Shown: in pieces, positions 13,993 through 22,892 of the stretch | Position numbering within the stretch: the first letter of the stretch is position 1 | Layout: each line of letters opens with the position of its first letter | The notes under the pieces: generated by a model | The model's input: the letters and a program-made list of their open reading frames with translations, nothing else | Database searches by the model: none | Told to the model about the DNA's origin: nothing | NCBI GenBank assembly: GCA_020636355.1 | Contig: JACJYB010000002.1 | Coordinates: forward strand, 682,001-746,000 | Direction of reading: 5' to 3' | Origin: Lewinellaceae bacterium | GTDB lineage: Bacteria > Bacteroidota > Bacteroidia > Chitinophagales > Saprospiraceae | DNA length: 64,000 nucleotides | Made by a program: the position numbers and the translations under genes

Positions 13993-16892
13993 TCTTTGGT
14001 TAAAATGGGTATTTCTACGGTAAATCGATTTTCAAACTGATGAATGTGAACCGGCTTGGCAGTTAGGAAACGGTATTGTTTCCGGATACTTTCCAGACCA
14101 AATCCGGTTGAAGTTTCGGTCGTCCATTTGCGTTGGACCGGATTGGAGACTCCCACATAATCATCTTTGCGAAACAACGTGATGGTCAATGGTTTTTGCC
14201 GGGATATCTCATTATGCTTGATGGCATTTTCGATCAACCGCTGTAGACTCATCGGCACGATCTGACCATCCTGAGACATCGGCTGTTTATCGATGATCAA
14301 TTGATCACCATACCGGTATTGCAAAATCGAACAGAACTCTTCCACGATTTTTAATTCCTCGACCAATGCTATTTTCTGACTATCGCCAAAAAGAAGAATC
14401 TTCCTGTAAAAGTCCGACAAATGCTCTACGTACTCGATTGCCAGCTCCTGGTTTTCTTCAATTGCTGCGGCCAGGGTGTTGAAGCTGTTAAATAGAAAAT
14501 GCGGATTGATTTGATTTTTTATCGTAGCGAGTTCGGCTTCGATTTGGTGTTTCTCCATGGCGCTGCGCTGATTGATCACGTATTCCCTCCATTTGATCAC
14601 ACCCAGCAATAATGCAAATACCAGGATTGTCATGAGGGTGATGAACCACCACGTCATCCAGTATGGTTTACCGACCACAAAGTTGTAGCTGGCTCTTGAG
14701 CTGGAGGTGAAATCACCGTGGACGGATGCTTTCACCTGGAACTCGTAATCACCGGGATCCAGATTCAAAAAAAATGCCTGGTGGTCCCTCGTTCTTCGCC
14801 AGGTTGAATCACTTCCCAGCAGCCGGTAGGAAAATAAGATATTTTCCGGTTCGGTAAACCAAATCCCGGCGTAGCTGATCCGGAGGTGATTCTGTTCGTA
14901 TCCGAATCGATTGGAGTGAACCAAATTGGCTCCCCCATCGATAACCTGGATCTCCTTGATCACCGGCATGGGTTGAAACCATATGGCTGGTGTTTCCTGG
15001 TAGTGAAACAAGCTTTGATTGGAAACAAACCACACGCCTCTCCGTCCATCATTCCAGGAAGCATTAATATTCATTACCAGATCTTTAATCCCGGCACTTT
15101 CTTCAAAATAAGTGATGCTGTTACTGCTGGGATGAAAGGCTTCAACCCCATCACGGTCAACCATAACGATGTGTGCCCCGGACCATGACAGAATACTTAT
15201 TTCATTTTCGTTGGTCCCTACCTTTTTGTCGATACGCTCGCCTTCAGGAGCCATTATATCGAGCCCGATTATTCCATTGCTAGCTGTATTAAGCCATAAA
15301 AACCCCTGATCATCCTCAGCCATGCTGTAGACGTTGCCTATCGATAAGGTATCATTTCCATTTGGGCCTCTCAGGATGGCCGTCGGATAATGGATGAAAT
15401 GATCATTTTCCAAAACCGAGACACCCGCACCATCGGTAGCTATCCAAAGACGGCCGCGATGGTCTGTACGCACCTGATAGATGTAATTGGACGGCAAGCC
15501 TTGTGCTTTGGTAAAGTTCTTGATCTCTGGCTCCTTCAGATTTCCTGATTTGACATTTACCCTGGTCACACCGGCAAGTGTGGCAAACCAGAGATAATTG
15601 CCCTGTCGGGTTATCGACAGAATCGAACCATTCAAAAACCCGGTTGATTCATCCCAGTGAGCTACCAGCCGGAATTTAGGGTCCAAAACATAGACGCCCT
15701 GACCAAACGTACCGGCATACAAAAACCTTTCTTTGTCCGTATAAAGACTGATTACGTTACTGCCGGATAATGCTTCACGAATAACCTGAAGATTACCAGC
15801 TTCACTGATCCTGCCAATGGCCAGTCCGTCTACTTTTCCGAAATAGATGGAATCCAGGTCCAGGTAAGCCATACTCTGGACATCACCTAGAGAATGCTCC
15901 CAGCGCTGCATGGCTGGCAAAAAATTATAAATGTATTGTTCGTTGACGATCATCCAGACAACCCCCTCCTTGTCCAACCACAACTGATTGATCGAAACTT
16001 TCCCGGACAACTTAGGTGAAAATTGAACCGGTGTAATTCTTTCCCCGTTCATCTCCCATAATCCTCCGTCTGCCGTCCCTATGAAACCATAGTCTGGCGT
16101 AAAGAACAACATGGAGGCGATGCTACCACCAGACCAGGTGGGTGTAGCATGTTTGATCTGCTGGGTGGTGGCATCAAGCCAGCCAAAGCCCCGGTCAAAT
16201 GTGCCGAACCAAACGCGGTCTTTGAGGACCTGGACTGCTGGAATAATATGATCAGGGAGCCCCAGACCGGTTGTTAAAGTTCTAACCCATTTATGATTGG
16301 ACGAAAAGGAACAGTGAATCAAGCCAAGGTCCGTGCCAACCCAAACGCCCTCTTGCGGTCCTTGTACCATCTGATAGATTTCTTCAGCCGGCAATCCGTC
16401 ATCCTGATTGTAATTATATAACCTGTTACCGGTCCAGGCATAGATGCCCTCTCCATACGTTGCAATCCACAGGATTCCCGACTTATCACGCAAAATTGAA
16501 TTTATTCGGGCATGCGGATGACCTTCCTCAATATCCCAGGGCTCGATACCGGCAGCCTGGCCGGATCGGACCCTGCCGATTGCCCCGGTCAGCGTCCCTA
16601 CCCAGATCGTACCATCGTTATCTTCAAAAACAGCCGTTATTTCCCGGGACAAGACGCTATCTCCGGGAATGTGATCAAACCGCCAACCATCGTATTGGTA
16701 GAGTCCTTCGGAGGTTCCAAACAACATCAATCCATTGGAAGTCTGGAGCTGACAATAGATGGCATGGCTTTGGAGATTTTCAGGCAATGACACTTCTCTG
16801 ATGTGGTATTGGGCATCAAGCGATGTGGTACAGCCCATGCTCAGGAGAACCAGGCAATAAATGAATCTTTTCAATGGTGTAGTCCGGATCAT
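13989..16892 (-). CDS. Beta-propeller sensor histidine kinase (Reg_prop / Y_Y_Y / LytS-type kinase)
   Basis: A 967-residue membrane sensor. After a signal segment comes a periplasmic double beta-propeller of repeated Reg_prop motifs (for example FEDNDGTIWVGTLTGAIGRV, LRDKSGILWIATYGEGIYAW, RTDHRGRLWIATDGAGVSVL). Next is a Y_Y_Y domain (about 660-740), one transmembrane helix (WWFITLMTILVFALLLGVIKW) and a His_kinase domain with the phosphoacceptor in NPHFLFNSFNTLAAAI and an N-box IENAIKHNEIS. In Bacteroidota this architecture usually senses a periplasmic ligand. Most homologous hybrids carry the regulator in the same chain; here it is the separate LytTR protein. The start codon overlaps the stop of a YceI gene. 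Confidence 0.93.
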   Translation of the reverse strand: MIRTTPLKRFIYCLVLLSMGCTTSLDAQYHIREVSLPENLQSHAIYCQLQTSNGLMLFGTSEGLYQYDGWRFDHIPGDSVLSREITAVFEDNDGTIWVGTLTGAIGRVRSGQAAGIEPWDIEEGHPHARINSILRDKSGILWIATYGEGIYAWTGNRLYNYNQDDGLPAEEIYQMVQGPQEGVWVGTDLGLIHCSFSSNHKWVRTLTTGLGLPDHIIPAVQVLKDRVWFGTFDRGFGWLDATTQQIKHATPTWSGGSIASMLFFTPDYGFIGTADGGLWEMNGERITPVQFSPKLSGKVSINQLWLDKEGVVWMIVNEQYIYNFLPAMQRWEHSLGDVQSMAYLDLDSIYFGKVDGLAIGRISEAGNLQVIREALSGSNVISLYTDKERFLYAGTFGQGVYVLDPKFRLVAHWDESTGFLNGSILSITRQGNYLWFATLAGVTRVNVKSGNLKEPEIKNFTKAQGLPSNYIYQVRTDHRGRLWIATDGAGVSVLENDHFIHYPTAILRGPNGNDTLSIGNVYSMAEDDQGFLWLNTASNGIIGLDIMAPEGERIDKKVGTNENEISILSWSGAHIVMVDRDGVEAFHPSSNSITYFEESAGIKDLVMNINASWNDGRRGVWFVSNQSLFHYQETPAIWFQPMPVIKEIQVIDGGANLVHSNRFGYEQNHLRISYAGIWFTEPENILFSYRLLGSDSTWRRTRDHQAFFLNLDPGDYEFQVKASVHGDFTSSSRASYNFVVGKPYWMTWWFITLMTILVFALLLGVIKWREYVINQRSAMEKHQIEAELATIKNQINPHFLFNSFNTLAAAIEENQELAIEYVEHLSDFYRKILLFGDSQKIALVEELKIVEEFCSILQYRYGDQLIIDKQPMSQDGQIVPMSLQRLIENAIKHNEISRQKPLTITLFRKDDYVGVSNPVQRKWTTETSTGFGLESIRKQYRFLTAKPVHIHQFENRFTVEIPILTKE

Positions 16893-17431
16893 TGTACTTT
16901 AAATTCGGCCTCCACCGTTACCTGAATTTCTTCAGCGATCTTTTGATAGACGATACGTGGTATAGTGATTTTATGATCTTGCAATGGGACCGTAAATTGA
17001 CTGCTTATGGTCAGGCGATCCGTTAATACCGTCAGTTTACTTTTGATAATCCGCTCCTGACTGACGCCGTGGATCTGTAGAATTCCTTTTGCCCGGACGA
17101 TGTATTCCCCCTCTTTATTCAGATCGATAGGATCCAGAATTTTGCCGCTAAAGGTACTGGTCGCATAGTGATCCGTTTCCATGTAATTCTCATAGAAATG
17201 TTCCTGTTGTAACGGACTGTTAAAGCCTTCGAAAGAACTATTTCGAACTGAAAATGCGAATGAATTGGTGGAAATATCCAAAACGCCCTCCAGGTGCTCA
17301 GACTGGGCTTCAATAATTTCTAATGGAGCATCGGATCTAAAAAAAATTTTACCGTTAGAGATTATATACCGGGTCGACTGGTGCGAGGAAACCAATATGA
17401 TTATCAAAATACCAACCTTCCAATATGCCAT
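16889..17431 (-). CDS. YceI family protein coupled to the sensor kinase
   Basis: 180 residues with an N-terminal signal segment (VGILIIILVSSHQS) and a complete YceI-like barrel: GKIFFRSDAPLEIIEAQS, LQQEHFYENYMETDHYATSTFSGKILDP, GILQIHGVSQ, VYQKIAEEIQVTVEAEF. It aligns along its length with the YceI protein at 11676-12236 but is clearly diverged. Its stop overlaps the start of the histidine-kinase gene (ATGA), so the two are translated together. I infer that this periplasmic lipocalin-like protein presents or buffers the ligand sensed by the kinase propeller. That role is not established for the family. Confidence 0.85.
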   Translation of the reverse strand: MAYWKVGILIIILVSSHQSTRYIISNGKIFFRSDAPLEIIEAQSEHLEGVLDISTNSFAFSVRNSSFEGFNSPLQQEHFYENYMETDHYATSTFSGKILDPIDLNKEGEYIVRAKGILQIHGVSQERIIKSKLTVLTDRLTISSQFTVPLQDHKITIPRIVYQKIAEEIQVTVEAEFKVQ

Positions 17432-17572
17432 CCGAATACCAATTAAGAAGTCAAGATGTATTTTTCGCCAGGGTTTGCCTAATTACCCCGGTTCATTGCA
17501 AAGAATAAGGTGATGAAGGAGAATATTTCGCTACTGAACCGGAACCCTGATCTGCAAAGAAAGGGGATTGCT

Positions 17573-17619
17573 TTTGATTCAGGCAGACTCTTTTTAACTT
17601 GTTCTAAAGTACTAAAGTA
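17573..17619 (+). promoter_or_regulatory. Candidate promoter and repeat ahead of the ferritin-VIT gene
   Basis: TTTG (17573-17576), an 18-base spacer and TAACTTG (17595-17601) resemble the Bacteroidota -33/-7 boxes. Immediately after lies a short direct repeat, AAAGTACT (17606-17613) then AAAGTATT (17614-17621), containing the small dyad TACTAAAGTA. It reaches the TTG start codon, so the transcript would have almost no leader. A metal-dependent repressor site is conceivable but unproven. Confidence 0.35.
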
Positions 17620-18735
17620 TTGGGAAATAAGATTTCAAAAAAGACGCTGGCTCTTATCCAAAATGAGCTGGATGCCGCATTTCTCTACGAGACGTTGGCG
17701 GAATTGGAGGAGGAGGAAGCCATCCGGTCTATTTACCTTCAAATGGCAAAGATCGAGCAGCGTCACTACGCACATTTCCTTCAACGAGAAGGCTTTACGG
17801 ATGGGCCCACTAACAAACTTCGTCCATCCTGGCAAGCCCGGACCAAAGCCTGGCTGGCAAGGCGTTTCGGCCCTGCGTTTATCCTGGGGGACTTAATCCA
17901 AACGGAGAAGGCCATCGCTTTTGGCCAATCGCCTCATTCTACACCACAGGCTAAAACCAGCCTATTGCATCACGCTCAAATCCTGGAAGGCATCCGGGCC
18001 CAGCATAAAACCATCGACCCCAGGCGCTTGGGAACCCTTGAGTCAAGGCATAGAAATGTCGGAGGCAATGCGCTAAGAGCCGCCGTACTTGGTGCTAATG
18101 ACGGACTGGTTTCTAACCTGAGCCTGGTAATGGGAGTGGCAGGAGCTGCTGTCGAGAACAAATACATCCTGGTAACCGGCATGGCAGGACTGTTGGCGGG
18201 GGCCCTCTCCATGGCGCTGGGGGAGTGGTTGTCCGTACAGAGTGCACGAGAGCTGTTCCAGCGACAACTTGACCTGGAAGGCGAAGAACTGGCAAATAAT
18301 CCGGAAGAAGAGCTGCTTGAATTATCACTCATTTACCAGGCAAAAGGACTTGCCCAGGAACAAGCAGACAATCTTGCCCGGGAGCAAATGAAAAATGAAG
18401 GAAATGCACTTAACGTTTTAGCCCGCGAAGAATTAGGTATTGATCCGGAGGAACTGGGAGGTTCGGCCTGGGAGGCTGCCATAGCTTCATTTGTATTGTT
18501 CTCTATAGGAGCCATTATACCGGTCTTACCGTATTTCTTCTGGAAAACTCCGGAAGCTACCTGGCTGAGCATTGGCATGAGCGGAGTTGGATTATTCGGG
18601 ATCGGCGCTTTGATCACCCTTATGACCGGTAAACCGGTTTGGGTTTCGGGACTGCGACAAGTCCTCTTTGGCGCCATGGCTGCGGCCATAACATTTGGAA
18701 TTGGCCACCTGCTGGGTGTAAGTCTGGGTGGATGA
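17620..18735 (+). CDS. Ferritin-like plus VIT1/CCC1 membrane iron transporter (MbfA-like)
   Basis: 371 residues in two parts. Residues about 8-140 form a rubrerythrin-like four-helix domain with a carboxylate-rich ELDAAFLYETLAELEEEEAI and IEQRHYAHFL. Residues about 145-371 form a VIT1/CCC1 transporter with the family signature AAVLGANDGLVSNLSLVMG and about five hydrophobic helices. The combination matches MbfA (membrane-bound ferritin A), which exports iron and protects against peroxide in alphaproteobacteria. The start must be the TTG at 17620, because an in-frame TAA lies 15 bases upstream and no ATG precedes the ferritin domain. The methyltransferase start overlaps its stop (ATGA). Confidence 0.87.
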   Translation: MGNKISKKTLALIQNELDAAFLYETLAELEEEEAIRSIYLQMAKIEQRHYAHFLQREGFTDGPTNKLRPSWQARTKAWLARRFGPAFILGDLIQTEKAIAFGQSPHSTPQAKTSLLHHAQILEGIRAQHKTIDPRRLGTLESRHRNVGGNALRAAVLGANDGLVSNLSLVMGVAGAAVENKYILVTGMAGLLAGALSMALGEWLSVQSARELFQRQLDLEGEELANNPEEELLELSLIYQAKGLAQEQADNLAREQMKNEGNALNVLAREELGIDPEELGGSAWEAAIASFVLFSIGAIIPVLPYFFWKTPEATWLSIGMSGVGLFGIGALITLMTGKPVWVSGLRQVLFGAMAAAITFGIGHLLGVSLGG

Positions 18736-19640
18736 TTCAAGACATTTCAGCAGGTATGATGCGATTACATGACAAGCTCCAATGCCCGGTTACCGGGGTC
18801 CCTCTGAATCTCAACGCGGATGGCTCCTGGTTGCGTACTGAATCCACCCAATACGGCAAAAGCGAGGGCGTCTGGCAATTACTGCCCCAAAATCAATTAT
18901 CCAACTACTACGCACATTACGAAAAGGATGCTGAGGTATTTGACTATTTCGAAGCCACTGAAAATCCGGCAACCATCCACGAACATCGGCGTCTTCAGGA
19001 ATCCATTATCCGGCAAATTCCCAAAATATCCGGTGCCGTTCTGGATGTAGGATGTGGAAACGGCTGGCTGGCCGCATACTTAATCCAGCATCGCCCAAAT
19101 GTTGAAGTCTGCTCTATGGATCTTTCCACATCAAATACCACAAATACACGTAAACGTGTCCGTTCGGAACGGCACCTGGTGATTCGCGCCGATGCCTTGC
19201 ATTTACCTTTTAAGGATGAATCGTTTGATGTTTTGGTAGCCTCTGAAATACTCGAACATGTTGAGCAGGTACCTGCCTTTCTAAAAGAACTCTACCGGGT
19301 ACTCAAACCGGCAGGCAGGCTGATCATGACTACTCCCTACAACGAAGTCATACAATATTCTCTTTGTATACATTGTAATCGAAAAACCCCACTCCATGCC
19401 CATCTACACTCGGTCAATGAGCAGTTTATCCTTAACCAGGTTATCCTTTCCGGGATCAATGGAAAAGTCTCAACGCATCCATTTCTGAATAAACTACTGG
19501 TCATGCTAAAAACCCATGTGGTCTTAAAATTCTTACCGTACCGATGGTGGAAGGGTCTGGATTGGCTGGCAAATAAGGCCATCGGACATCAGAGTAGGCT
19601 GCTCATAGTCATCGACAAATTACCCCTGAAATCATTTTGA
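18732..19640 (+). CDS. Class I SAM-dependent methyltransferase
   Basis: 302 residues. The N-terminal part (KLQCPVTGVPLNL) resembles a short Trm112-like zinc or substrate domain with only one cysteine left. The catalytic domain shows motif I VLDVGCGNGWLAAYL (about 101-115), an acidic motif II region (VCSMDLS), ADALHLPFKDESFDVLVASEILEHV and LKPAGRLIMTTPY. These mark a Methyltransf_11-type enzyme. Substrate is unknown. The ATG at 18732 is preferred because it overlaps the upstream stop. An in-frame start 93 bases earlier exists inside the transporter gene but is unlikely. Confidence 0.85.
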   Translation: MIQDISAGMMRLHDKLQCPVTGVPLNLNADGSWLRTESTQYGKSEGVWQLLPQNQLSNYYAHYEKDAEVFDYFEATENPATIHEHRRLQESIIRQIPKISGAVLDVGCGNGWLAAYLIQHRPNVEVCSMDLSTSNTTNTRKRVRSERHLVIRADALHLPFKDESFDVLVASEILEHVEQVPAFLKELYRVLKPAGRLIMTTPYNEVIQYSLCIHCNRKTPLHAHLHSVNEQFILNQVILSGINGKVSTHPFLNKLLVMLKTHVVLKFLPYRWWKGLDWLANKAIGHQSRLLIVIDKLPLKSF

Positions 19641-19690
19641 TCCTGCCATTCTAATCCGGACATTACATCATCCTAATAACAAAATCACTC

Positions 19691-21976
19691 ATGCGAGCTA
19701 AATTCATTGCCACCTGCCTGCTGCTTACAATTTATACGCTGGATGCCCAAGAGCAAATACGAGTCGACCTGGTCAACCCCTTGATGGGCACCGACTCAAG
19801 ATATGATATGTCGCATGGCAATACCTACCCTTCCATATCCCTGCCATGGGGGATGAACAGCTGGACGCCTATGACCAATAAAATGGGTGATGGATGGACC
19901 TATCAATATGGCGCCCAGAAAATCAGAGGTATTAAACAAACCCATCAACCCAGTCCCTGGATCAACGATTATGCAGCTTTCTCACTGATGGCAGTAACCG
20001 GCAAGTTAAAGTTTCAGGAAGAAGAAAGAGCTTCCTGGTTTTCCCACAAGGCAGAAGTAGTACATCCTTATCATTATTCCGTCTACCTTGCAGACTACGA
20101 TGTCACCATGGAAATGACACCTACTGAAAGGGCCAGCAATTTCCAGTTTACCTTTCCAGCTGCCGATTCTGCATACATCCTGCTTGATGCATTTAATGGG
20201 GGATCTATGGTAAGCATCCTTCCGGAAGAGCGGAAAATCATCGGTTATTGCCGAAATAACCACGGTGGGGTACCGGAAAATTTCCACAACTACTTTGTGG
20301 CTGTGTTTGACCACGATTTTGAGATCACCCACACATGGTCCGACGACTGGGCGTTAAAAATGAATTCACGTCAGGCTGCCGGTGATCACACCGGTGCAAT
20401 CATCGGGTTTTCAACCCGGCGCGGTGAGCAAATTCACGTCAAGGTTGCTTCTTCCTTCATCAGCCCGGAACAGGCAGAGCTAAATCTCCAGACCGAAATC
20501 GGCGATGACTCGTTTTCGACGACTTTAGAAAAAGCTGCTATGGCATGGGAAAATGAACTGGACAAAATAAAAGTCACGGACGACCATCCGGAATTACTGG
20601 AAACCTTTTACTCTTGTCTTTACCGCATGATGCTTTTCCCGCGGGCATTTTATGAAATCGGCAGCAAGGGTGAAGTTGTCCATTATAGCCCCTACAATGG
20701 CACCGTTCAGCCTGGCTACCTTTTTACCGACAATGGATTCTGGGATACTTTCCGTGCTGTCTTTCCCTTTTTCAATTTGATGTACCCTTCCTTGACGACC
20801 AAAATCATGAAAGGATTAGTCAACACCTACCAGGAATCCGGCTGGCTTCCCGAATGGGCCAGCCCGGGGCACCGGGATTGTATGGTGGGATCCAATTCTG
20901 CTTCGCTGATCGCAGACGCATATTTGAAAGGCAATATCCCTGATGTAAAAGACGCCGAAATTTTATTGGAGGCTATGCTTAAGAATGCGACCATCCCGGA
21001 CGGGAGACCCGTTAACTCCGTGGGCAGAGCCGGTGTAGAATACTACAACGAATTGGGCTATGTGCCTTACGACGTCGGTATCCCGGAAAATGCCGCCCGC
21101 ACGCTGGAATATGCCTACGATGACTTTGCATTAGCCCAGATGGCTAAAAAAATGGGTAAAAATGACATCGCCAACCGCTACTACGAGCAGGCGCGGAATT
21201 ACAAAAATCTTTTTGACCCAAGTCACAATCTGATGCGCGGCAAAAATGAAGACGGACAATTTGAGTCGCCTTTTAATCCGCTGAAGTGGGGTGATGCATT
21301 CACGGAAGGCAATAGCCTGCATTATACCTGGTCGGTATTCCAGGATATCCAGGGCCTGATCAACCTGATGGGTGGTGACAAGGCTTTCGTATCCATGCTT
21401 GACACGGTATTTGCCATGGCTCCTGAATTTGATGATAGTTATTACGGCTTTACGATCCATGAGATACGGGAAATGCAGGTCATGGATATGGGCAATTATG
21501 CCCATGGAAATCAACCGATCCAACACATGATCTACCTGTACGATTATGCATTACAGCCCTGGAAAACACAATACTGGGTGCGTGAGGTCATGAAAAAACT
21601 GTACAGTGCAACACCTGACGGATATTGCGGTGATGAGGATAATGGACAGACTTCGGCCTGGTATGTTTTTAGCGCCCTGGGGTTTTATCCGGTAACTCCG
21701 GCAGCAGACCAATACGTCATCGGTAGTCCTTTATTTGATAAGGTTGAGCTGGTTTTGGAAAATGGCAAAACGCTGACCATTGAGGCGCCACAGCAAGGAT
21801 CCGGGGATATTTACATTCAATCCATGAAATTTAATGGAGCATCGCTCAACCGCACCTACCTTCTGTTCAACGAAATCATGCAAGGTGGAAACCTGGAATT
21901 TAACATGGCCGCACAGCCAAACACCAATTGGGCCGTCAAGCCGGAAAGCGTCCCTTTCTCAATGACCAAGAAATGA
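19691..21976 (+). CDS. GH92 family alpha-mannosidase, secreted
   Basis: 761 residues with signal peptide (ATCLLLTIYTLDAQ). The GH92 N-terminal beta domain is recognisable by VNPLMGTDSRYDMSHGNTYPS and RGIKQTHQPSPWINDY. The alpha/alpha-barrel has TDNGFWDTFRAVFPFF, YAHGNQPIQHMIYLYDYAL and DGYCGDEDNGQTSAWYVFSALGFYPV, all hallmark segments. GH92 enzymes are calcium-dependent exo-alpha-mannosidases that trim N-glycan or yeast mannan chains by inversion. No sorting domain or lipobox is seen, so it probably acts in the periplasm. Linkage specificity cannot be inferred. It stands alone between a methyltransferase and convergent genes. Confidence 0.93.
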   Translation: MRAKFIATCLLLTIYTLDAQEQIRVDLVNPLMGTDSRYDMSHGNTYPSISLPWGMNSWTPMTNKMGDGWTYQYGAQKIRGIKQTHQPSPWINDYAAFSLMAVTGKLKFQEEERASWFSHKAEVVHPYHYSVYLADYDVTMEMTPTERASNFQFTFPAADSAYILLDAFNGGSMVSILPEERKIIGYCRNNHGGVPENFHNYFVAVFDHDFEITHTWSDDWALKMNSRQAAGDHTGAIIGFSTRRGEQIHVKVASSFISPEQAELNLQTEIGDDSFSTTLEKAAMAWENELDKIKVTDDHPELLETFYSCLYRMMLFPRAFYEIGSKGEVVHYSPYNGTVQPGYLFTDNGFWDTFRAVFPFFNLMYPSLTTKIMKGLVNTYQESGWLPEWASPGHRDCMVGSNSASLIADAYLKGNIPDVKDAEILLEAMLKNATIPDGRPVNSVGRAGVEYYNELGYVPYDVGIPENAARTLEYAYDDFALAQMAKKMGKNDIANRYYEQARNYKNLFDPSHNLMRGKNEDGQFESPFNPLKWGDAFTEGNSLHYTWSVFQDIQGLINLMGGDKAFVSMLDTVFAMAPEFDDSYYGFTIHEIREMQVMDMGNYAHGNQPIQHMIYLYDYALQPWKTQYWVREVMKKLYSATPDGYCGDEDNGQTSAWYVFSALGFYPVTPAADQYVIGSPLFDKVELVLENGKTLTIEAPQQGSGDIYIQSMKFNGASLNRTYLLFNEIMQGGNLEFNMAAQPNTNWAVKPESVPFSMTKK

Positions 21977-22029
21977 CTTGTTTTATACTTTCGTATGCGG
22001 ATTGCCCCTTATTAAGTGGCGGACTTAGA

Positions 22030-22890
22030 TTAATCCCTGGAAAAATATTGCACTTTATTGGAAAGCAATCCAATGGGCTCAATCTCAATGAGCACATCGT
22101 CGCCGGGATTGAGCGTAAATTGAGGAGGCGGAATAATACCGGTACCTGTCAGCAACCAAACTCCGTCAGGAAAATCCATTGAGTGGTTTAAATAGCCCAC
22201 CAAATCAATAAAGCTGCGCTTAATCTGATCCAGTGTTGTTTCGCCGCTAAAAACAACTTGCCGCTGTCTTTCGATCATCATCTGAATCCGGGTTTCGGGA
22301 CTCAATGGACCATCCGGAATATACAAACAAGGTCCCAAGGCCAAACTTCTGTCATACACTTTTGCCTGGGGCAAATAGAGCGGGTTTTCTCCTTCTATGT
22401 CCCGCGATGACATATCATTCCCAATGGCATAACCTTCAATAGTGCCCTCGGAGGATATCCATAATGCCAGTTCCGGTTCCGGCACATTCCACGCTGAATC
22501 CTGACGGATGTGTACTTGCTCGTGATTTCCGGAAACACGGTGTGCCATGGATTTGAAGAAAAGTTCCGGTCGATCGGCTTCATAAACCTTATCATAAAAG
22601 GTTGAACCACCGGACTCCTGGGATTCCTCCATGCGAGCATCGCGGCTACGATAATAAGTAACACCTGCTGCCCATACTTCTTGTCGATCCAGCGGAGGCA
22701 GGCAATGGGAAAGATCAGGAGGGGTTTCTAATTGTTCCCAATCCTGGTGGTGCAACTCCAGCCAGCGAAACAAATTAACATGATTGGAAACCGAGCTCCA
22801 GGTTAGTCCCCCCGGGGCTGCCCACCAGTTATTTTCCTGGTGTAAATAAATTTGATCGGGAGTTCGGTACAGATACCACGATGCGGCCAT
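22030..22890 (-). CDS. Fumarylacetoacetate hydrolase (FAH) family enzyme
   Basis: 286 residues. The C-terminal two thirds are an FAH fold with metal-ligand acids in VPEPELALW, and GNDMSSRDIEGENPLYLPQAK carrying the conserved D and K, then LLTGTGIIPP and GDDVLIEIEPIG. The segment WAAGVTYYRSRDARMEES is typical of the subgroup that includes 2-keto-3-deoxy-pentonate dehydratases (AraD1-type). I therefore favour a sugar-acid or keto-acid lyase/dehydratase over tyrosine degradation; this is inference. It follows the DUF6786-like lipoprotein gene after two bases, so the two are co-expressed. Confidence 0.85.
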   Translation of the reverse strand: MAASWYLYRTPDQIYLHQENNWWAAPGGLTWSSVSNHVNLFRWLELHHQDWEQLETPPDLSHCLPPLDRQEVWAAGVTYYRSRDARMEESQESGGSTFYDKVYEADRPELFFKSMAHRVSGNHEQVHIRQDSAWNVPEPELALWISSEGTIEGYAIGNDMSSRDIEGENPLYLPQAKVYDRSLALGPCLYIPDGPLSPETRIQMMIERQRQVVFSGETTLDQIKRSFIDLVGYLNHSMDFPDGVWLLTGTGIIPPPQFTLNPGDDVLIEIEPIGLLSNKVQYFSRD

Positions 22891-22892
22891 AT

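Noticed and set aside
16460..16801. 113-codon plus-strand frame inside the propeller kinase
   Set aside because: Proline/arginine-rich off-frame composition, no start context, opposite a well-supported gene.
18639..18731. Upstream in-frame extension of the methyltransferase
   Set aside because: It lies entirely within the ferritin-VIT coding region and adds non-conserved residues; the ATGA overlap start is far more usual.
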